This document shows, piece after piece, positions 8,630 through 17,469 of a stretch of DNA of 64,000 nucleotides. The number at the start of each line of letters is the position of its first letter. Position 1 is the stretch's first letter. Source of the stretch: Rhodococcus koreensis (lineage in GTDB: Bacteria > Actinomycetota > Actinomycetes > Mycobacteriales > Mycobacteriaceae). Under the pieces are notes generated by a model. The model did not search any database. It was not told where the DNA came from and saw only the letters and a list, made by a program, of their open reading frames with translations. The stretch covers positions 3,286,001-3,350,000 of the forward strand of contig NZ_FNSV01000005.1 of assembly GCF_900105905.1 (NCBI RefSeq), given 5' to 3'. Position numbers and translations under genes: made by a program.

Positions 8630-9091
8630 CTATCCGCGATCGGTGCCCGGAGGGAAACCACCGGTCGCGATGGGTCCCCACTCGTCGATGGTGATCCGGA
8701 TGAGGCTCTTGTTCTGCTTCCGCATGGCATCCCGGTACTCGTCCCAGTCGGGATGCTCGCCGGAGATGCCGCGGAAGTACTCCACCAGCGGTTCGAGCGC
8801 GTCGGGCAGGTCGAGGACCTCGGCGGTGCCGTCGATCTGCACGTAGGCGCCGTTGAACTCGTCGGACAGCACGCACACGCTCACGGCGGGGTCGTGCCGC
8901 ACGTTCGCGGCCTTGGCGCGCTGCGGGTAGGTGGAGACGACGATCCGGCCCTCCGAGTCGAGTCCCGACGTGACCGGGGAGATCTGCAGGCCGCCCGAGC
9001 GTTTCCGGGTGATCAGCACGCTGCGATGGCGCGGGCGGACGAAGTCGAGCAACTCTTCCCTCGTGACACGGTCTGCGGTGGCGACGGCCAT
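8630..9091 (-). CDS. PPOX-class (split-barrel) flavin/F420-dependent protein
   Basis: Pyridoxamine-5'-phosphate-oxidase-like split-barrel protein of about 153 residues, of the actinobacterial PPOX/F420-dependent type with an AVSVCVLSD beta segment and a final IDEWGPIATGG. Members bind F420, FMN or haem-related ligands and typically reduce small substrates; the substrate here cannot be told. ATG 9091 (MAVATADRV) is chosen because AGGAGAGG lies just upstream; the longer GTG start at 9133 would run into the promoter region. It diverges from the GntR gene across a 22-bp perfect palindrome and is therefore probably part of that regulator's regulon. Confidence 0.8.
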   Translation of the reverse strand: MAVATADRVTREELLDFVRPRHRSVLITRKRSGGLQISPVTSGLDSEGRIVVSTYPQRAKAANVRHDPAVSVCVLSDEFNGAYVQIDGTAEVLDLPDALEPLVEYFRGISGEHPDWDEYRDAMRKQNKSLIRITIDEWGPIATGGFPPGTDRG

Positions 9092-9147
9092 TGTGCACCT
9101 CTCCTCTGCTGCGGTGGTTCTTCCCGGACTCACCTTAGGCCCGGGGG

Positions 9148-9169
9148 AGTCCTCAGACGTCTGAGGACT
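9148..9169. promoter_or_regulatory. 22-bp perfect palindrome, probable GntR operator
   Basis: The half-site AGTCCTCAGAC (9148-9158) is followed immediately by its exact reverse complement GTCTGAGGACT (9159-9169). It lies 17 bp before the GntR start and 57 bp upstream of the divergent PPOX gene. FadR-subfamily GntR proteins usually bind short palindromes placed like this. Confidence 0.75.
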
Positions 9170-9185
9170 GTGCTAGCGTCGGCGC

Positions 9186-9878
9186 ATGGCCGGACGTCCC
9201 ACCCTCCGCAGCGGACCGCTGGTCCCCCAACTCGAGGAACTCCTCACCGCCCGGATCCGGGACGGCGAGTGGACACTCGGCAGCCGCATCCCCAGTGAGG
9301 CCGAACTGGCCACCGAACTGGGCGTCGGCCGGTCCTCCGTCCGCGAGGCCGTTCGGCTGCTCGCCCGCGACGGCCTGCTCGACGTGCGGCACGGCGTCGG
9401 CACGTTCGTCGCACAGCCCCCCACGAGCGGTGCGGGACTCGGGAAGCTGCTGCGCCGTGCCCGCCTGCTCGAGGTGTACGAGGTGCGGCGCGCCCTCGAG
9501 ATCGAGGCCGCCCGGCTCGCCGCGGAACGCGTGCGCCCCGAGGACCTCCGGCGGCTGCGAGAGCAGCTGTCCACCCGGCATGACAGCACCACCGCGTCGA
9601 CCGCCGTGTTCGTCGCGGCCGACCTCGACTTCCACGCCGCGATCCTGGAGATCGCAGGCAACTCGATCCTGTCCGCCCTGTTCGATTCGATCCGGCCGCT
9701 CCTCGTCGACGCGCTGGCCGAACTCGTCGACCACGAACCGGGGCGGCCCGACACCAGCTGCGCCCACGACGATCTGGTGCGCGCACTGGAAGCCGGCGAC
9801 GCCGCGGCGGCCGTCGCCGCCACCGCCGCCAACCTCGACCCGACCATGTCGATTCTGCGGAAAGGCGGAAATCAGTGA
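9186..9878 (+). CDS. GntR/FadR-subfamily transcriptional regulator
   Basis: 230-residue regulator. The N-terminal winged helix reads GSRIPSEAELATELGVGRSS then VREAVRLLARDGLLDVRHGV; the C-terminal part is an FCD ligand domain (EIEAARLAAERVRPEDL, DLDFHAAILEIAGNSIL with metal-binding-type Asp and His). The gene overlaps the following ABC ATPase by 4 bp (GTGA), so the two are translated together. A perfect 22-bp palindrome sits directly upstream, suggesting autoregulation. The effector is unknown; FCD-domain members respond to organic acids or sugars acids. Confidence 0.88.
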   Translation: MAGRPTLRSGPLVPQLEELLTARIRDGEWTLGSRIPSEAELATELGVGRSSVREAVRLLARDGLLDVRHGVGTFVAQPPTSGAGLGKLLRRARLLEVYEVRRALEIEAARLAAERVRPEDLRRLREQLSTRHDSTTASTAVFVAADLDFHAAILEIAGNSILSALFDSIRPLLVDALAELVDHEPGRPDTSCAHDDLVRALEAGDAAAAVAATAANLDPTMSILRKGGNQ

Positions 9879-10681
9879 CCACCCCGGATTCGGTCGTCAG
9901 CATCGAGCACGTCGACCTCGTGCGGAGCGGACGGTATCTGCTCAGCGACATCAGCCTCCGCATCGAACGCGGGCAGCACTGGGTGCTGCTCGGCGCGAAC
10001 GGCGCAGGTAAGAGCACGATGCTGAGCATGCTCGGCGCGGTCGCGCACCCGACGCGCGGCACCGTCCGCGTCCTCGGCCACCAGCTGGGCCGGGTCGACA
10101 TGCGCGAGTTGCGCGCCCACATCGGGCACGTGAACCCGCGATACCGGATCGACGCGCCCCTGGCGGTGCGCGACGTCGTGCTCACCGGCCTCACCAACAC
10201 ACCCGATTTCGTGCCGCGATGGTCGCCGTCCGCGGAGCAGATCGCCCGCGCCGACGAACTGATCGCCTCCCTCGGCATGCAGAAGCACTCGGACGCCCTG
10301 TGGCCCAACCTTTCCCAGGGTGAGCGCGGCCGCGCCCTCATCGCACGGGCCCTGATGGCGGAACCGCAACTCCTCCTGCTCGACGAGCCCGCCACCGGAC
10401 TCGATCTCGCGGCGCGCGAACAACTCCTCACCGCACTCGACGAACTGCGCGAACGCTACCCGAGCCTCGCCAGCATCCTCGTCACCCACCACCTCGAGGA
10501 AATCCCCACCACCACGACCCACGCCGTCCTCATCCGCGACGGCCGCGTGATCGCACAGGGTGACGTGGCGGACGTCCTCACCACCGCCACCATCAGCGAA
10601 TGCTTCGACCACCCCATCGAGATCCACCGGCAACGCGGACGGTGGATCGCGCAGACGCGGGTGCCCGAGCCGGTCGGTTAG
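9875..10681 (+). CDS. ABC transporter ATP-binding protein
   Basis: 268-residue ABC ATPase with Walker A GANGAGKS, signature LSQGERGR, Walker B LLLLDEPATGLD and the H-loop VTHH. It resembles the soluble YlmA/ModF-like group found without a dedicated permease, and no permease gene is adjacent: the next gene is convergent. The start overlaps the GntR stop (GTGA), so expression follows that regulator. Substrate cannot be inferred from the sequence; metal or oxyanion transport is a guess from the closest motif pattern. Confidence 0.85.
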   Translation: MTTPDSVVSIEHVDLVRSGRYLLSDISLRIERGQHWVLLGANGAGKSTMLSMLGAVAHPTRGTVRVLGHQLGRVDMRELRAHIGHVNPRYRIDAPLAVRDVVLTGLTNTPDFVPRWSPSAEQIARADELIASLGMQKHSDALWPNLSQGERGRALIARALMAEPQLLLLDEPATGLDLAAREQLLTALDELRERYPSLASILVTHHLEEIPTTTTHAVLIRDGRVIAQGDVADVLTTATISECFDHPIEIHRQRGRWIAQTRVPEPVG

Positions 10682-10788
10682 CCGCTCCCGGGCCGTACTC
10701 GCCACAGCCGCACACGGATTGGTCGGATTCCCGCGCAATTGCGCATGATTCCAGCGAATCGGTGGGCAAACAGCGCGCGGCGTCTCGG

Positions 10789-12276
10789 CTACGAGCCCGA
10801 CCGCTCACACGAGCCGACGGGATGCGCGGCCAGCAGTTCCTTCGCGCGACTGCGGGCCGCGTTGTACTCGTACCACTCCGAGTCGCCCCTGACTTCCCGG
10901 TCGAGTCGGTACAGGGCGCAGGACCGTTCCGGTTCGGGCAGCCGATCGAGGGCGGGGACGGCGTCGACGGACAGCGAACCGAGGTAGCTCACGTCGATTC
11001 GCCCGGTGTCGCCGAACCGCTCCACGTTCTTCCTGGCAACGTATGCGTCCGGGTCGATCGCGGCGACCAGCAGCATGCCGCCCACCGCGGAGGCCAGGAC
11101 GGCGCGCGGCAGCCACCGCCCCGACAACCGCACGCCCGCCGCGATCAGCAGCACGAAAACCAAGCCCAGCCACAGTTCCGTCACCAGGACCGTCACCCGC
11201 AGCCGCGTGTACCCGTACTGGCTCTCGTACAACGACATCCGGTGGATCGCCGACGCGACGACGACGAGCGACAAACCGCACAGCAGTCCGAGCAGCACCC
11301 GCACGAGCACCCGGTCCGCGACCTCCACCCGCGACGCCTTCCGCACCGCGACCGCGATCACCACCAGTGTCAGCGCGGTCACCGCCAGCAACTGCCAGAA
11401 ACCCTGTCGCGCATATTCGGCGTACGTCAGGTCCGCCGTGGTCAGCACGTGCGTGTTCCCCCCGAACAGCACCGTCAACTGCACCGCGACGAATCCGAGG
11501 AACAGCAGATCCAGCACGGCCAACGGAATCGCCCACTCCCACCGGGCAACCGGGTGCCCCGGCCGCGGGGCCAGCGCATCGACGCGGGGTGTACGCCGCA
11601 GCAGGTACGCGGCGCCCAGGGTCCCGCCGCACACCAGAACGCCGAGCACGAACCGCCCGAACGGATTCGACACGTGGACGGTCGGTGCGGCCCGGCCGAG
11701 CAGTGCGGCGAAACCCGCGTCCGCGCCGGCGAACAGCGAACCGAACACCAGCAGCAGTACGACGGTCACGGCGGCGACCCCGAACACCCGGCCCACCGGC
11801 ACCGTCCCGGTCGCGTGCCACCGTCGCGCGCCCCGGCGCGTCCACCGCACCACCCGCAGCGGGGTGAACCACAACGCGAACGACCCTGCGGCCAGCCCCG
11901 TCCACGTGCGTCCGCCGACGAGGGCGAACGACCCGACCCCCCAACTCAGCGCCACACAGACCGCGGCGAGCCACCCGGCACCGCGCACACTGAGCACCGC
12001 CAGCAATGCGAGGGCGCCGAGGATCGCGGCGGCCTGCACGGCCGTCGGCATCGTTCTGCGCGTCGCGAACACGGCGGCGGCCACCGCGCCACCGGTCAGG
12101 ACGTACCCGAGACCGACCACCGTGACCTGCAGGGTCAGGGCCGCGACGACGCCCGCCGCCACTGCCGCGAGAACGGTCGGGCGCGGCGCCATCGACGTCC
12201 GATCGCGGCGCCAGGCCCGTCTCGGCCAGAAGTCGCGTCGGGTGGGCGCTACGGGTTGCGGGGGTGCGATGGTCAT
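10789..12276 (-). CDS. DUF4173/DUF4153-type polytopic membrane protein
   Basis: 495-residue inner-membrane protein with about eleven or twelve hydrophobic helices and a soluble C-terminus (RIDVSYLGSLSVDAVPALDR and a Cys pair in ERSCALYR and VGSCERSG). The signature YARQGFWQLLAVTALTLVV with the later ESQYGYTRLR is typical of DUF4173. The function of the family is not known. It lies 78 bp downstream of the histidine kinase gene, same strand, suggesting a response regulator-kinase-DUF4173 operon and a role in envelope signalling or remodelling, which is inference. Confidence 0.8.
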   Translation of the reverse strand: MTIAPPQPVAPTRRDFWPRRAWRRDRTSMAPRPTVLAAVAAGVVAALTLQVTVVGLGYVLTGGAVAAAVFATRRTMPTAVQAAAILGALALLAVLSVRGAGWLAAVCVALSWGVGSFALVGGRTWTGLAAGSFALWFTPLRVVRWTRRGARRWHATGTVPVGRVFGVAAVTVVLLLVFGSLFAGADAGFAALLGRAAPTVHVSNPFGRFVLGVLVCGGTLGAAYLLRRTPRVDALAPRPGHPVARWEWAIPLAVLDLLFLGFVAVQLTVLFGGNTHVLTTADLTYAEYARQGFWQLLAVTALTLVVIAVAVRKASRVEVADRVLVRVLLGLLCGLSLVVVASAIHRMSLYESQYGYTRLRVTVLVTELWLGLVFVLLIAAGVRLSGRWLPRAVLASAVGGMLLVAAIDPDAYVARKNVERFGDTGRIDVSYLGSLSVDAVPALDRLPEPERSCALYRLDREVRGDSEWYEYNAARSRAKELLAAHPVGSCERSGS

Positions 12277-12354
12277 AATTCCCTCCCTGGTTGTCGCTGC
12301 CGGATGAAGGCAGGCGTCATCGCGGGACGTCGCGTCCCGGTTGTGAAGCTGTGG

Positions 12355-13350
12355 TCAGGCGGCGGGCAGACTCACCCGGATGCAGCAGCCCCCGGCCGTG
12401 TCGAGAACCTCGATGTGGCCGTCGTGGAGATCCACCGCCCAGCGGGCGATGGCGAGGCCGAGTCCGGTCCCGCCGTCGGTGGAGCCACCGCGGGTGAACC
12501 GCTCGAACACCCGGGACCGCTCGCCGGGTGCGATACCGGGGCCGTCGTCCTCCACTTCGAGAACCACGCCGCCGGCGTCCGGCCGGGCACGGACCACCAC
12601 CTCGGTCCTGGCGGGGCCGTGCCGGAACGCGTTGTCCACCAGGTTCGCCACCACCTGGTGCAGTCGCGCGGTATCGGCGTCGGCGCGCAGGTGGGGCGGC
12701 TGCACGTCGACGGTCACCCGCCGGGGGTCCTCCGACTGCCGCACCACGTCGTCGAGGAACTCGCGGACCGGAAATATCTCCCGCTCGAGTTGCACCGCAC
12801 CGCCTTCCACCCTCGACAGGTCCAGCAATTCGGCGACGAGGCGGCCGAGCCGCTCGGTCTGATCGAGCGCCACCCGCATCCGGGCCGGGTCGGGCTCCTC
12901 CACCCCGTCGACGACGTTCTCGAGCAGTGCCTGCAGAGCGGAGATCGGGGTGCGCAGTTCGTGCGAGACGTTGCCGATCAGTTCGCGGCGATAGCGGTCG
13001 GCGGCCTCGAGATCCTCGGCCATCTGGTTGAACGCGCGGGCCAGTTCCCCGATCTCGTCCCGCGACGTCGACCGCACGCGGCGCGAATAGTCGCCGGTCG
13101 CCATCGCACGGGCGGCGGCCGTCATCGACCGCAGCGGAGACGTCATGCCGTGCGCGAGGATCTGCGTCACGGCCAGCGACACCAGCAGCGCCAGGACGAG
13201 CGCGTACCGGAACGGCCAGCGAGCGGTCACCCAGAACATCAGCGACGCGAAGAACAGCGCGGCCACCACGAGAAGACCGGTCTTCACCTTGAACGATCGC
13301 AGCGGGTCGAGAGGTCGGGGCATCCTGTCCAGGATCCGGCCCGCGGTCAC
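12355..13350 (-). CDS. Sensor histidine kinase
   Basis: 331-residue membrane kinase. Two N-terminal helices with almost no periplasmic loop (GLLVVAALFFASLMFWV and ALVLALLVSLAVTQILA), then HAMP (about 75-130), the dimerisation His in NVSHELRTPIS and an ATPase domain with VANLVDNAFRHG, DDGPGIAPGE and GGTGLGLAIA. The tiny external loop suggests it senses membrane state or a partner protein rather than a soluble ligand. GTG 13350 overlaps the regulator stop by 4 bp. It phosphorylates the response regulator encoded just upstream. Confidence 0.92.
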   Translation of the reverse strand: MTAGRILDRMPRPLDPLRSFKVKTGLLVVAALFFASLMFWVTARWPFRYALVLALLVSLAVTQILAHGMTSPLRSMTAAARAMATGDYSRRVRSTSRDEIGELARAFNQMAEDLEAADRYRRELIGNVSHELRTPISALQALLENVVDGVEEPDPARMRVALDQTERLGRLVAELLDLSRVEGGAVQLEREIFPVREFLDDVVRQSEDPRRVTVDVQPPHLRADADTARLHQVVANLVDNAFRHGPARTEVVVRARPDAGGVVLEVEDDGPGIAPGERSRVFERFTRGGSTDGGTGLGLAIARWAVDLHDGHIEVLDTAGGCCIRVSLPAA

Positions 13351-14033
13351 CGCTGCACGTCCAGGGCGTAACCGACGCCGTGCACGGTGCGGATCAGGTC
13401 GCCGCCGAGTTTCCGGCGCAGTGCCTTCACGTGACTGTCGACGGTCCGGCTACCCGCGCCGTCGCCCCACCCCCATACCTCGGCGAGAAGCGATTCCCGG
13501 GCAATCGCCGCCCGCGGCCGGGAAGCGAAATAGGCGAGCAGGTCGAATTCTGTTCGTGTCAGATGAATTTCGTCGGCTCCGCGCCGGACGCGACGCTCGA
13601 CGAGGTCCACCTCGAGGTCGCCGACCGCCAGTCCAGCCGGTTCGGCGGGCACGGTCTCGTGGGCGCGATCGGCCCGTCGCAGCAGTGCGTGCACCCGCGC
13701 CACCAGCACCCGCATGCTGAACGGTTTGCTCAGGTAGTCGTCGGCGCCCACGCCGAGCCCGATCAGCATGTCGGTCTCGTCGGCGCGCGCGGTGAGCATC
13801 AGCACCGGCACGGGCCGCGACGTCTGGACGCGCCGGCAGACCTCGAGACCGTCGAAACCCGGCAGCATCACGTCCAGCACCAGCACGTCCGGCGACGAGG
13901 CCTCACACACCGCGACAGCGACAGGACCGTCGGACGCCGTCACGACATCGAAGCCTTCCGCACGCAACCGCGCCGCGACCGCCTCGCAGATCGTCGCCTC
14001 GTCGTCGACGACGAGCACTCTTCGCTGGCTCAT
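13347..14033 (-). CDS. OmpR-family response regulator
   Basis: 228-residue regulator with receiver domain (acidic pocket VDDEAT, phosphoacceptor Asp about residue 54 in VLVLDVMLPG, Lys in YLSKPF) and C-terminal winged helix (LTRTEFDLLAYFASRP, SRTVDSHVKALRRKL). First gene of the operon with its cognate kinase. The 186-bp gap ahead of it contains two tandem 11-bp repeats (14076-14097) that could be its binding site, shared with the divergent pair of exported proteins. Confidence 0.93.
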   Translation of the reverse strand: MSQRRVLVVDDEATICEAVAARLRAEGFDVVTASDGPVAVAVCEASSPDVLVLDVMLPGFDGLEVCRRVQTSRPVPVLMLTARADETDMLIGLGVGADDYLSKPFSMRVLVARVHALLRRADRAHETVPAEPAGLAVGDLEVDLVERRVRRGADEIHLTRTEFDLLAYFASRPRAAIARESLLAEVWGWGDGAGSRTVDSHVKALRRKLGGDLIRTVHGVGYALDVQR

Positions 14034-14075
14034 TCCCCGACTGTATTGCGCGCACGTGTGGATCCCGGTCAGAGC

Positions 14076-14097
14076 CTGTGAAGATTCTGTGCAGGTT
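14076..14097 (+). promoter_or_regulatory. Tandem 11-bp direct repeat, candidate response regulator site
   Basis: CTGTGAAGATT (14076-14086) is followed directly by CTGTGCAGGTT (14087-14097), 8 of 11 positions identical. OmpR-family dimers bind head-to-tail repeats with this spacing. It lies 43 bp upstream of the regulator start and 123 bp upstream of the exported protein gene. Confidence 0.5.
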
Positions 14098-14219
14098 TGC
14101 CCGCGGTTCCGCGGCGGGGTGAGAGATGCGCACCCTGGGGTGCCTGTCGAAAGTCTCCCGTCCGGCGCAAGGTTGGTCTATCAGCCCAGCTAGACACCCC
14201 AATCCATCGGAGGTACCCC

Positions 14220-14819
14220 ATCGTCCACACCGCAGCCCGCATCGCGATCGGCGCAACCGCCGCCCTCACGTTCTCCGTCGCAGGAGCCGCAGTGATCGTT
14301 CTTGCCGGTGGACATACCGAGGGGGCTCCGACCCCGAGCTCGGAGGGCGCCGTCTCGCAGCAGCAACCGGCTCCGGCGATCGCACCGGCCCCGAGTCGGA
14401 TCGTCGTCGCAGACCCCGGCTACTCCGTAGAACCAATGGACCCCGGGTACTCGGCGGAGCCCGGCGATTCGGCCGACACCGAAACGCTCGCACCGGGACC
14501 GGGTGTCGTTCCGCCCATCGTGGCGGCACCGCCCATCCTCCGAGCACCGATCGCCCAGCCGCCGGTTGCCCAGCAGCCCATCGCCCAGCCGCCCGTCGTC
14601 GCAGACCCGCCCGTCGTCGCAGACCCGCCCGTCGTGGTCGACCCCGTTCGCCCGCCGAAGGGTCCGTTCGAAGGTCCGGGCCAGGTCGAGCCGGGCGTGC
14701 TCGAACCCGAAACCAATCCGTTCCCCGTCGGCGGCGGCCCGAAGCCTGCCCCGCCCGCTGCCCCGCAGTCGCCCGGCGGAGTCGGCCCCGTCGACGGCGG
14801 AACCGTCGTTGGTCCCTAG
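14220..14819 (+). CDS. Proline-rich exported protein 1, apparent ATC start
   Basis: About 199 residues: a signal-anchor (ARIAIGATAALTFSVAGAAV, ending VLAGG) then a Pro/Val/Ala-rich extended domain with repeats such as IAQPPVAQQPIAQPPV and two tandem VADPP units. It is a paralogue of the next gene: the signal region aligns with TRIAIGAGAAFVLSVVGAAG there. No ATG, GTG or TTG is found at the aligned position; the ideal GGAGG at 14209-14213 lies 6 nt before ATC 14220, which aligns with the paralogue's ATG. The only usual in-frame start is a TTG at 14097, which would put 41 odd residues before the signal. Function unknown; probably cell-envelope associated and controlled by the divergent two-component system. 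Confidence 0.7.
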   Translation: MVHTAARIAIGATAALTFSVAGAAVIVLAGGHTEGAPTPSSEGAVSQQQPAPAIAPAPSRIVVADPGYSVEPMDPGYSAEPGDSADTETLAPGPGVVPPIVAAPPILRAPIAQPPVAQQPIAQPPVVADPPVVADPPVVVDPVRPPKGPFEGPGQVEPGVLEPETNPFPVGGGPKPAPPAAPQSPGGVGPVDGGTVVGP

Positions 14820-14841
14820 ATCACCGGAGGAATTTCACACC

Positions 14842-15111
14842 ATGTCCCACATCCAGACCCGCATCGCGATCGGCGCAGGCGCGGCGTTCGTCCTCTCCGT
14901 CGTCGGCGCGGCCGGGATCGCGGTGGCAGGCGGAACTGCGCCTCCGGCCGCCGACGTGAGTGTCACCGAACAGCACCGTGACGTGGACACGGAGTCCACA
15001 CCCCTCCCGGTCTTCACTCCCCCGGCGCTGAACACCCCGACGCAGGAATCGCCCGGATCGTTCGACACCGCGGCGGTGGACCCGTTCGAGCCGGCCCCCT
15101 GGCGGTATTAG
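14842..15111 (+). CDS. Proline-rich exported protein 2
   Basis: 89-residue protein, a shorter paralogue of its upstream neighbour. The signal region reads TRIAIGAGAAFVLSVVGAAG and ends near AVAGG; the mature part is Thr/Pro/Asp-rich and ends FEPAPWRY. A GGAGG at 14826-14830 precedes ATG 14842, and the gap to gene 1 is only 22 bp, so the pair is an operon. The stop overlaps the convergent ligD stop by 4 bp. Family not recognised; exported or membrane-anchored location is inferred from the signal. Confidence 0.7.
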   Translation: MSHIQTRIAIGAGAAFVLSVVGAAGIAVAGGTAPPAADVSVTEQHRDVDTESTPLPVFTPPALNTPTQESPGSFDTAAVDPFEPAPWRY

Positions 15112-17381
15112 GACTCCACCTCGACGTCTCCGGGTGACTTGTCGTCCCTGAGCCCACGCCAGCTGGGGTGCCGCAGTCTTCGCGAGCCGGTCCAATCCAT
15201 GAACCGCACCTCCGCGACGAGGGTGGGGGTCACCCACACGGCACCCTTGCGGTCGGCGGTGGGCAGGTCTTCGACAAACGGGCTGGTGTCGGTTTCGAGC
15301 GGTCCCAGGGTGGAGGCGAGTTCCTGCAGATCCTGTTCGCTGAACCCGGTCCCGACGCGCCCGATGTAGCGCAGCCCGTCGTCTTCGGGGACGCCGAGCA
15401 GCACCGAGCCGATCCCGCTGGACCGCCCGCCCTGACCGCGGCGCCACCCGCCGATCACGGCTTCCTGTGTGCGCCAGTTCTTCACCTTGATCCAGCTCGA
15501 CCCCCGCTTGCCCGGCAGGTACACGGATTCGCGGCGTTTGGCCACCACACCTTCCCACCCCTTGCCGCGGCTCTCGTCCAGGGCTTCCTGCGCGGACCCG
15601 TGCAGTTGTGGCGGAACCACCAGGTCGTCCACCTTGGCCGCCAGCGCTTCGAGGACGCGGCGCCGATCGGTGTACTTCTTGCGCAGCAACGACACTCCGT
15701 CGAGGTACAGCACGTCGAACGCGAGGAAGTGCGGCTCGTTGCCCTGCTGCAGCAGACCGAAGTTCGCGACACCCCGCTCGTCGAACGCGACCACTTCGCC
15801 GTCGAGTACCACCTCGTGGTCTTCGAGAGAGTCTGCCAGCCAACCCAATTGCGCATAGTCCTGGGTCTTGTCGTTGCCCGCGCGGCTCGTCATCTTCAGC
15901 TCGCCGCCACTGATCTCGGCGATCACCCTGATGCCGTCCCACTTCCCCTCGAACGCCCACTCGTCGGCGTCGAGGCCGTCGAGGGTGCCGGGGCTCGCGA
16001 GCATCGGCGACAACCCGCGCGGCAGCTCCGACGACCGCGACCCGCCCGGGGTCTGGTCCTTCATCAGGTGCATCAGCCACTGGTCGCCCTTCGTGCGGAT
16101 CAGCGCGAACCGGCCCTCCACCTGCTCACCGTGCAACTGGACGATCACCTCGTCGTCCCGCCACTTCTCGGTGTCGTACGTCCCCGTGTCCCAGATCGTC
16201 ATCTGACCGCCCCCGTACTCGCCCTTCGGGATGCTCCCGGAGAACGTGAGGTATTCGAGCGGATGGTCCTCGGTGTGCACGGCCAGGCGATTCTCCCCCG
16301 TCGTCGTCGGCACGTTCTTCGGCACCGCCCACGACACGAGAACCCCGTCCCGTTCGAGCCGCAGGTCGTAGTGGAGACGCCGCGCGTGATGTTCCTGGAT
16401 GACGAAACTGTTGCCCTCCCCCGGCCGCACCGTGTCCGGCATCGGCTCCGGTGTCCGCCCGGGATCACGCTTGCGACGGTACTCGGCGAGGGCGGCGTCG
16501 TCCTCGAGCGGCGGATCGAGTCCGGCGAGCAGGTCGCCGTCCGACTCCCACCGTTCGAGCACCTCCTCGAACCGCAGCTGTCGTAGGTCGGGGTCGTCGA
16601 GTTCGTCCCAGCTGCGCGGCGCCGCGACGTACGGCTGGGACCGCCCGCGCAGCGAGTACGGGGCGATGGTGGTCTTGGACGGATTGTTCTGGCTCCAGTC
16701 GACGAATACCTTGCCCGCGCGCACCGCCTTGGCCATGGTGGCGGTGACGAGTTCGGGGCGCAGTTTCTCCAGTCCCGTCGCCACCTGCTTCGCGACGGTC
16801 GACGCGCCCGAACCGTCCAGCTTCCGGTCCAGCGGCACGTACAGGTGAATGCCCTTGCTGCCACTGGTGACCGGGTACGCCGTCCATCCGAGGTTCGCGA
16901 CCAGGTCGCGCACGGCCCGTGCCACCTCCGCACATTCAGCGAGTCCCACCCCGGGGCCGGGGTCGAGATCGAAGACGATGCGGGTCGCCGGACCTCGATG
17001 TGAGCCGTCGAACCGCCACTGCGGCACGTGCAGTTCGAGTGCGGCCTGCTGTCCCGCCCACACGAGGGCGGCGACCGAGTTCAGCAGCGGGTAGTGCACG
17101 GAACGGTCCGAGTGCGCGAGTGCACGGCGCTCCAGCCACCCCGGTGCGGAGGCCGCGAGGTTCTTCTCGAAGAACGGCTCGCTGTCCACCCCGTTGGGCC
17201 AGCGTTTGCGGGTGGCGGGACGGTCCACGACGTGCGGGAGCATGGCGGGCGCGATCCGCGTGTAATAGTCGATGACCTCGCCCTTCGTCGTGCCCGACTC
17301 CGGGTAGAGGACCTTGCCGAGGTTGGTCAGGGACAGGCGATGTCCGTCGACCGTCAGTTGCCGAGTTCCCGCCGTGACCAC
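15108..17381 (-). CDS. ligD: Multifunctional NHEJ DNA ligase LigD
   Basis: ATP-dependent ligase with nuclease and polymerase activities, acting with Ku in non-homologous end joining. About 757 residues, close to the 759 of the M. tuberculosis enzyme, in the same order. Polymerase domain about 1-290 with the metal motif VFDLDPG and YPVTSGSKGIHLY; phosphoesterase about 320-460 with FVIQEHHARRLHYDLR and GSIPKGEYGGG; ligase about 480-757 with the adenylated Lys in FEGKWDGIR and the later KRGSSWIKVKNW. GTG 17381 (MVTAGT) is chosen because GGAGGGAGG lies just upstream; the frame stays open further but without a site. No Ku gene is adjacent in this window. Confidence 0.95.
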   Translation of the reverse strand: MVTAGTRQLTVDGHRLSLTNLGKVLYPESGTTKGEVIDYYTRIAPAMLPHVVDRPATRKRWPNGVDSEPFFEKNLAASAPGWLERRALAHSDRSVHYPLLNSVAALVWAGQQAALELHVPQWRFDGSHRGPATRIVFDLDPGPGVGLAECAEVARAVRDLVANLGWTAYPVTSGSKGIHLYVPLDRKLDGSGASTVAKQVATGLEKLRPELVTATMAKAVRAGKVFVDWSQNNPSKTTIAPYSLRGRSQPYVAAPRSWDELDDPDLRQLRFEEVLERWESDGDLLAGLDPPLEDDAALAEYRRKRDPGRTPEPMPDTVRPGEGNSFVIQEHHARRLHYDLRLERDGVLVSWAVPKNVPTTTGENRLAVHTEDHPLEYLTFSGSIPKGEYGGGQMTIWDTGTYDTEKWRDDEVIVQLHGEQVEGRFALIRTKGDQWLMHLMKDQTPGGSRSSELPRGLSPMLASPGTLDGLDADEWAFEGKWDGIRVIAEISGGELKMTSRAGNDKTQDYAQLGWLADSLEDHEVVLDGEVVAFDERGVANFGLLQQGNEPHFLAFDVLYLDGVSLLRKKYTDRRRVLEALAAKVDDLVVPPQLHGSAQEALDESRGKGWEGVVAKRRESVYLPGKRGSSWIKVKNWRTQEAVIGGWRRGQGGRSSGIGSVLLGVPEDDGLRYIGRVGTGFSEQDLQELASTLGPLETDTSPFVEDLPTADRKGAVWVTPTLVAEVRFMDWTGSRRLRHPSWRGLRDDKSPGDVEVES

Positions 17382-17469
17382 GCGCACCTCCCTCCGCCAA
17401 TACATACATATTGTGCGCCGCGCGGCCGCTTCGCTGGCCGGATCGCTACCCGGCAGGCAAGATGACGGG

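Noticed and set aside
10733-10744. GCGCAATTGCGC, a 12-bp perfect palindrome between convergent genes
   Set aside because: Too short and without loop; not followed by a gene start, so operator or terminator role is unsupported.
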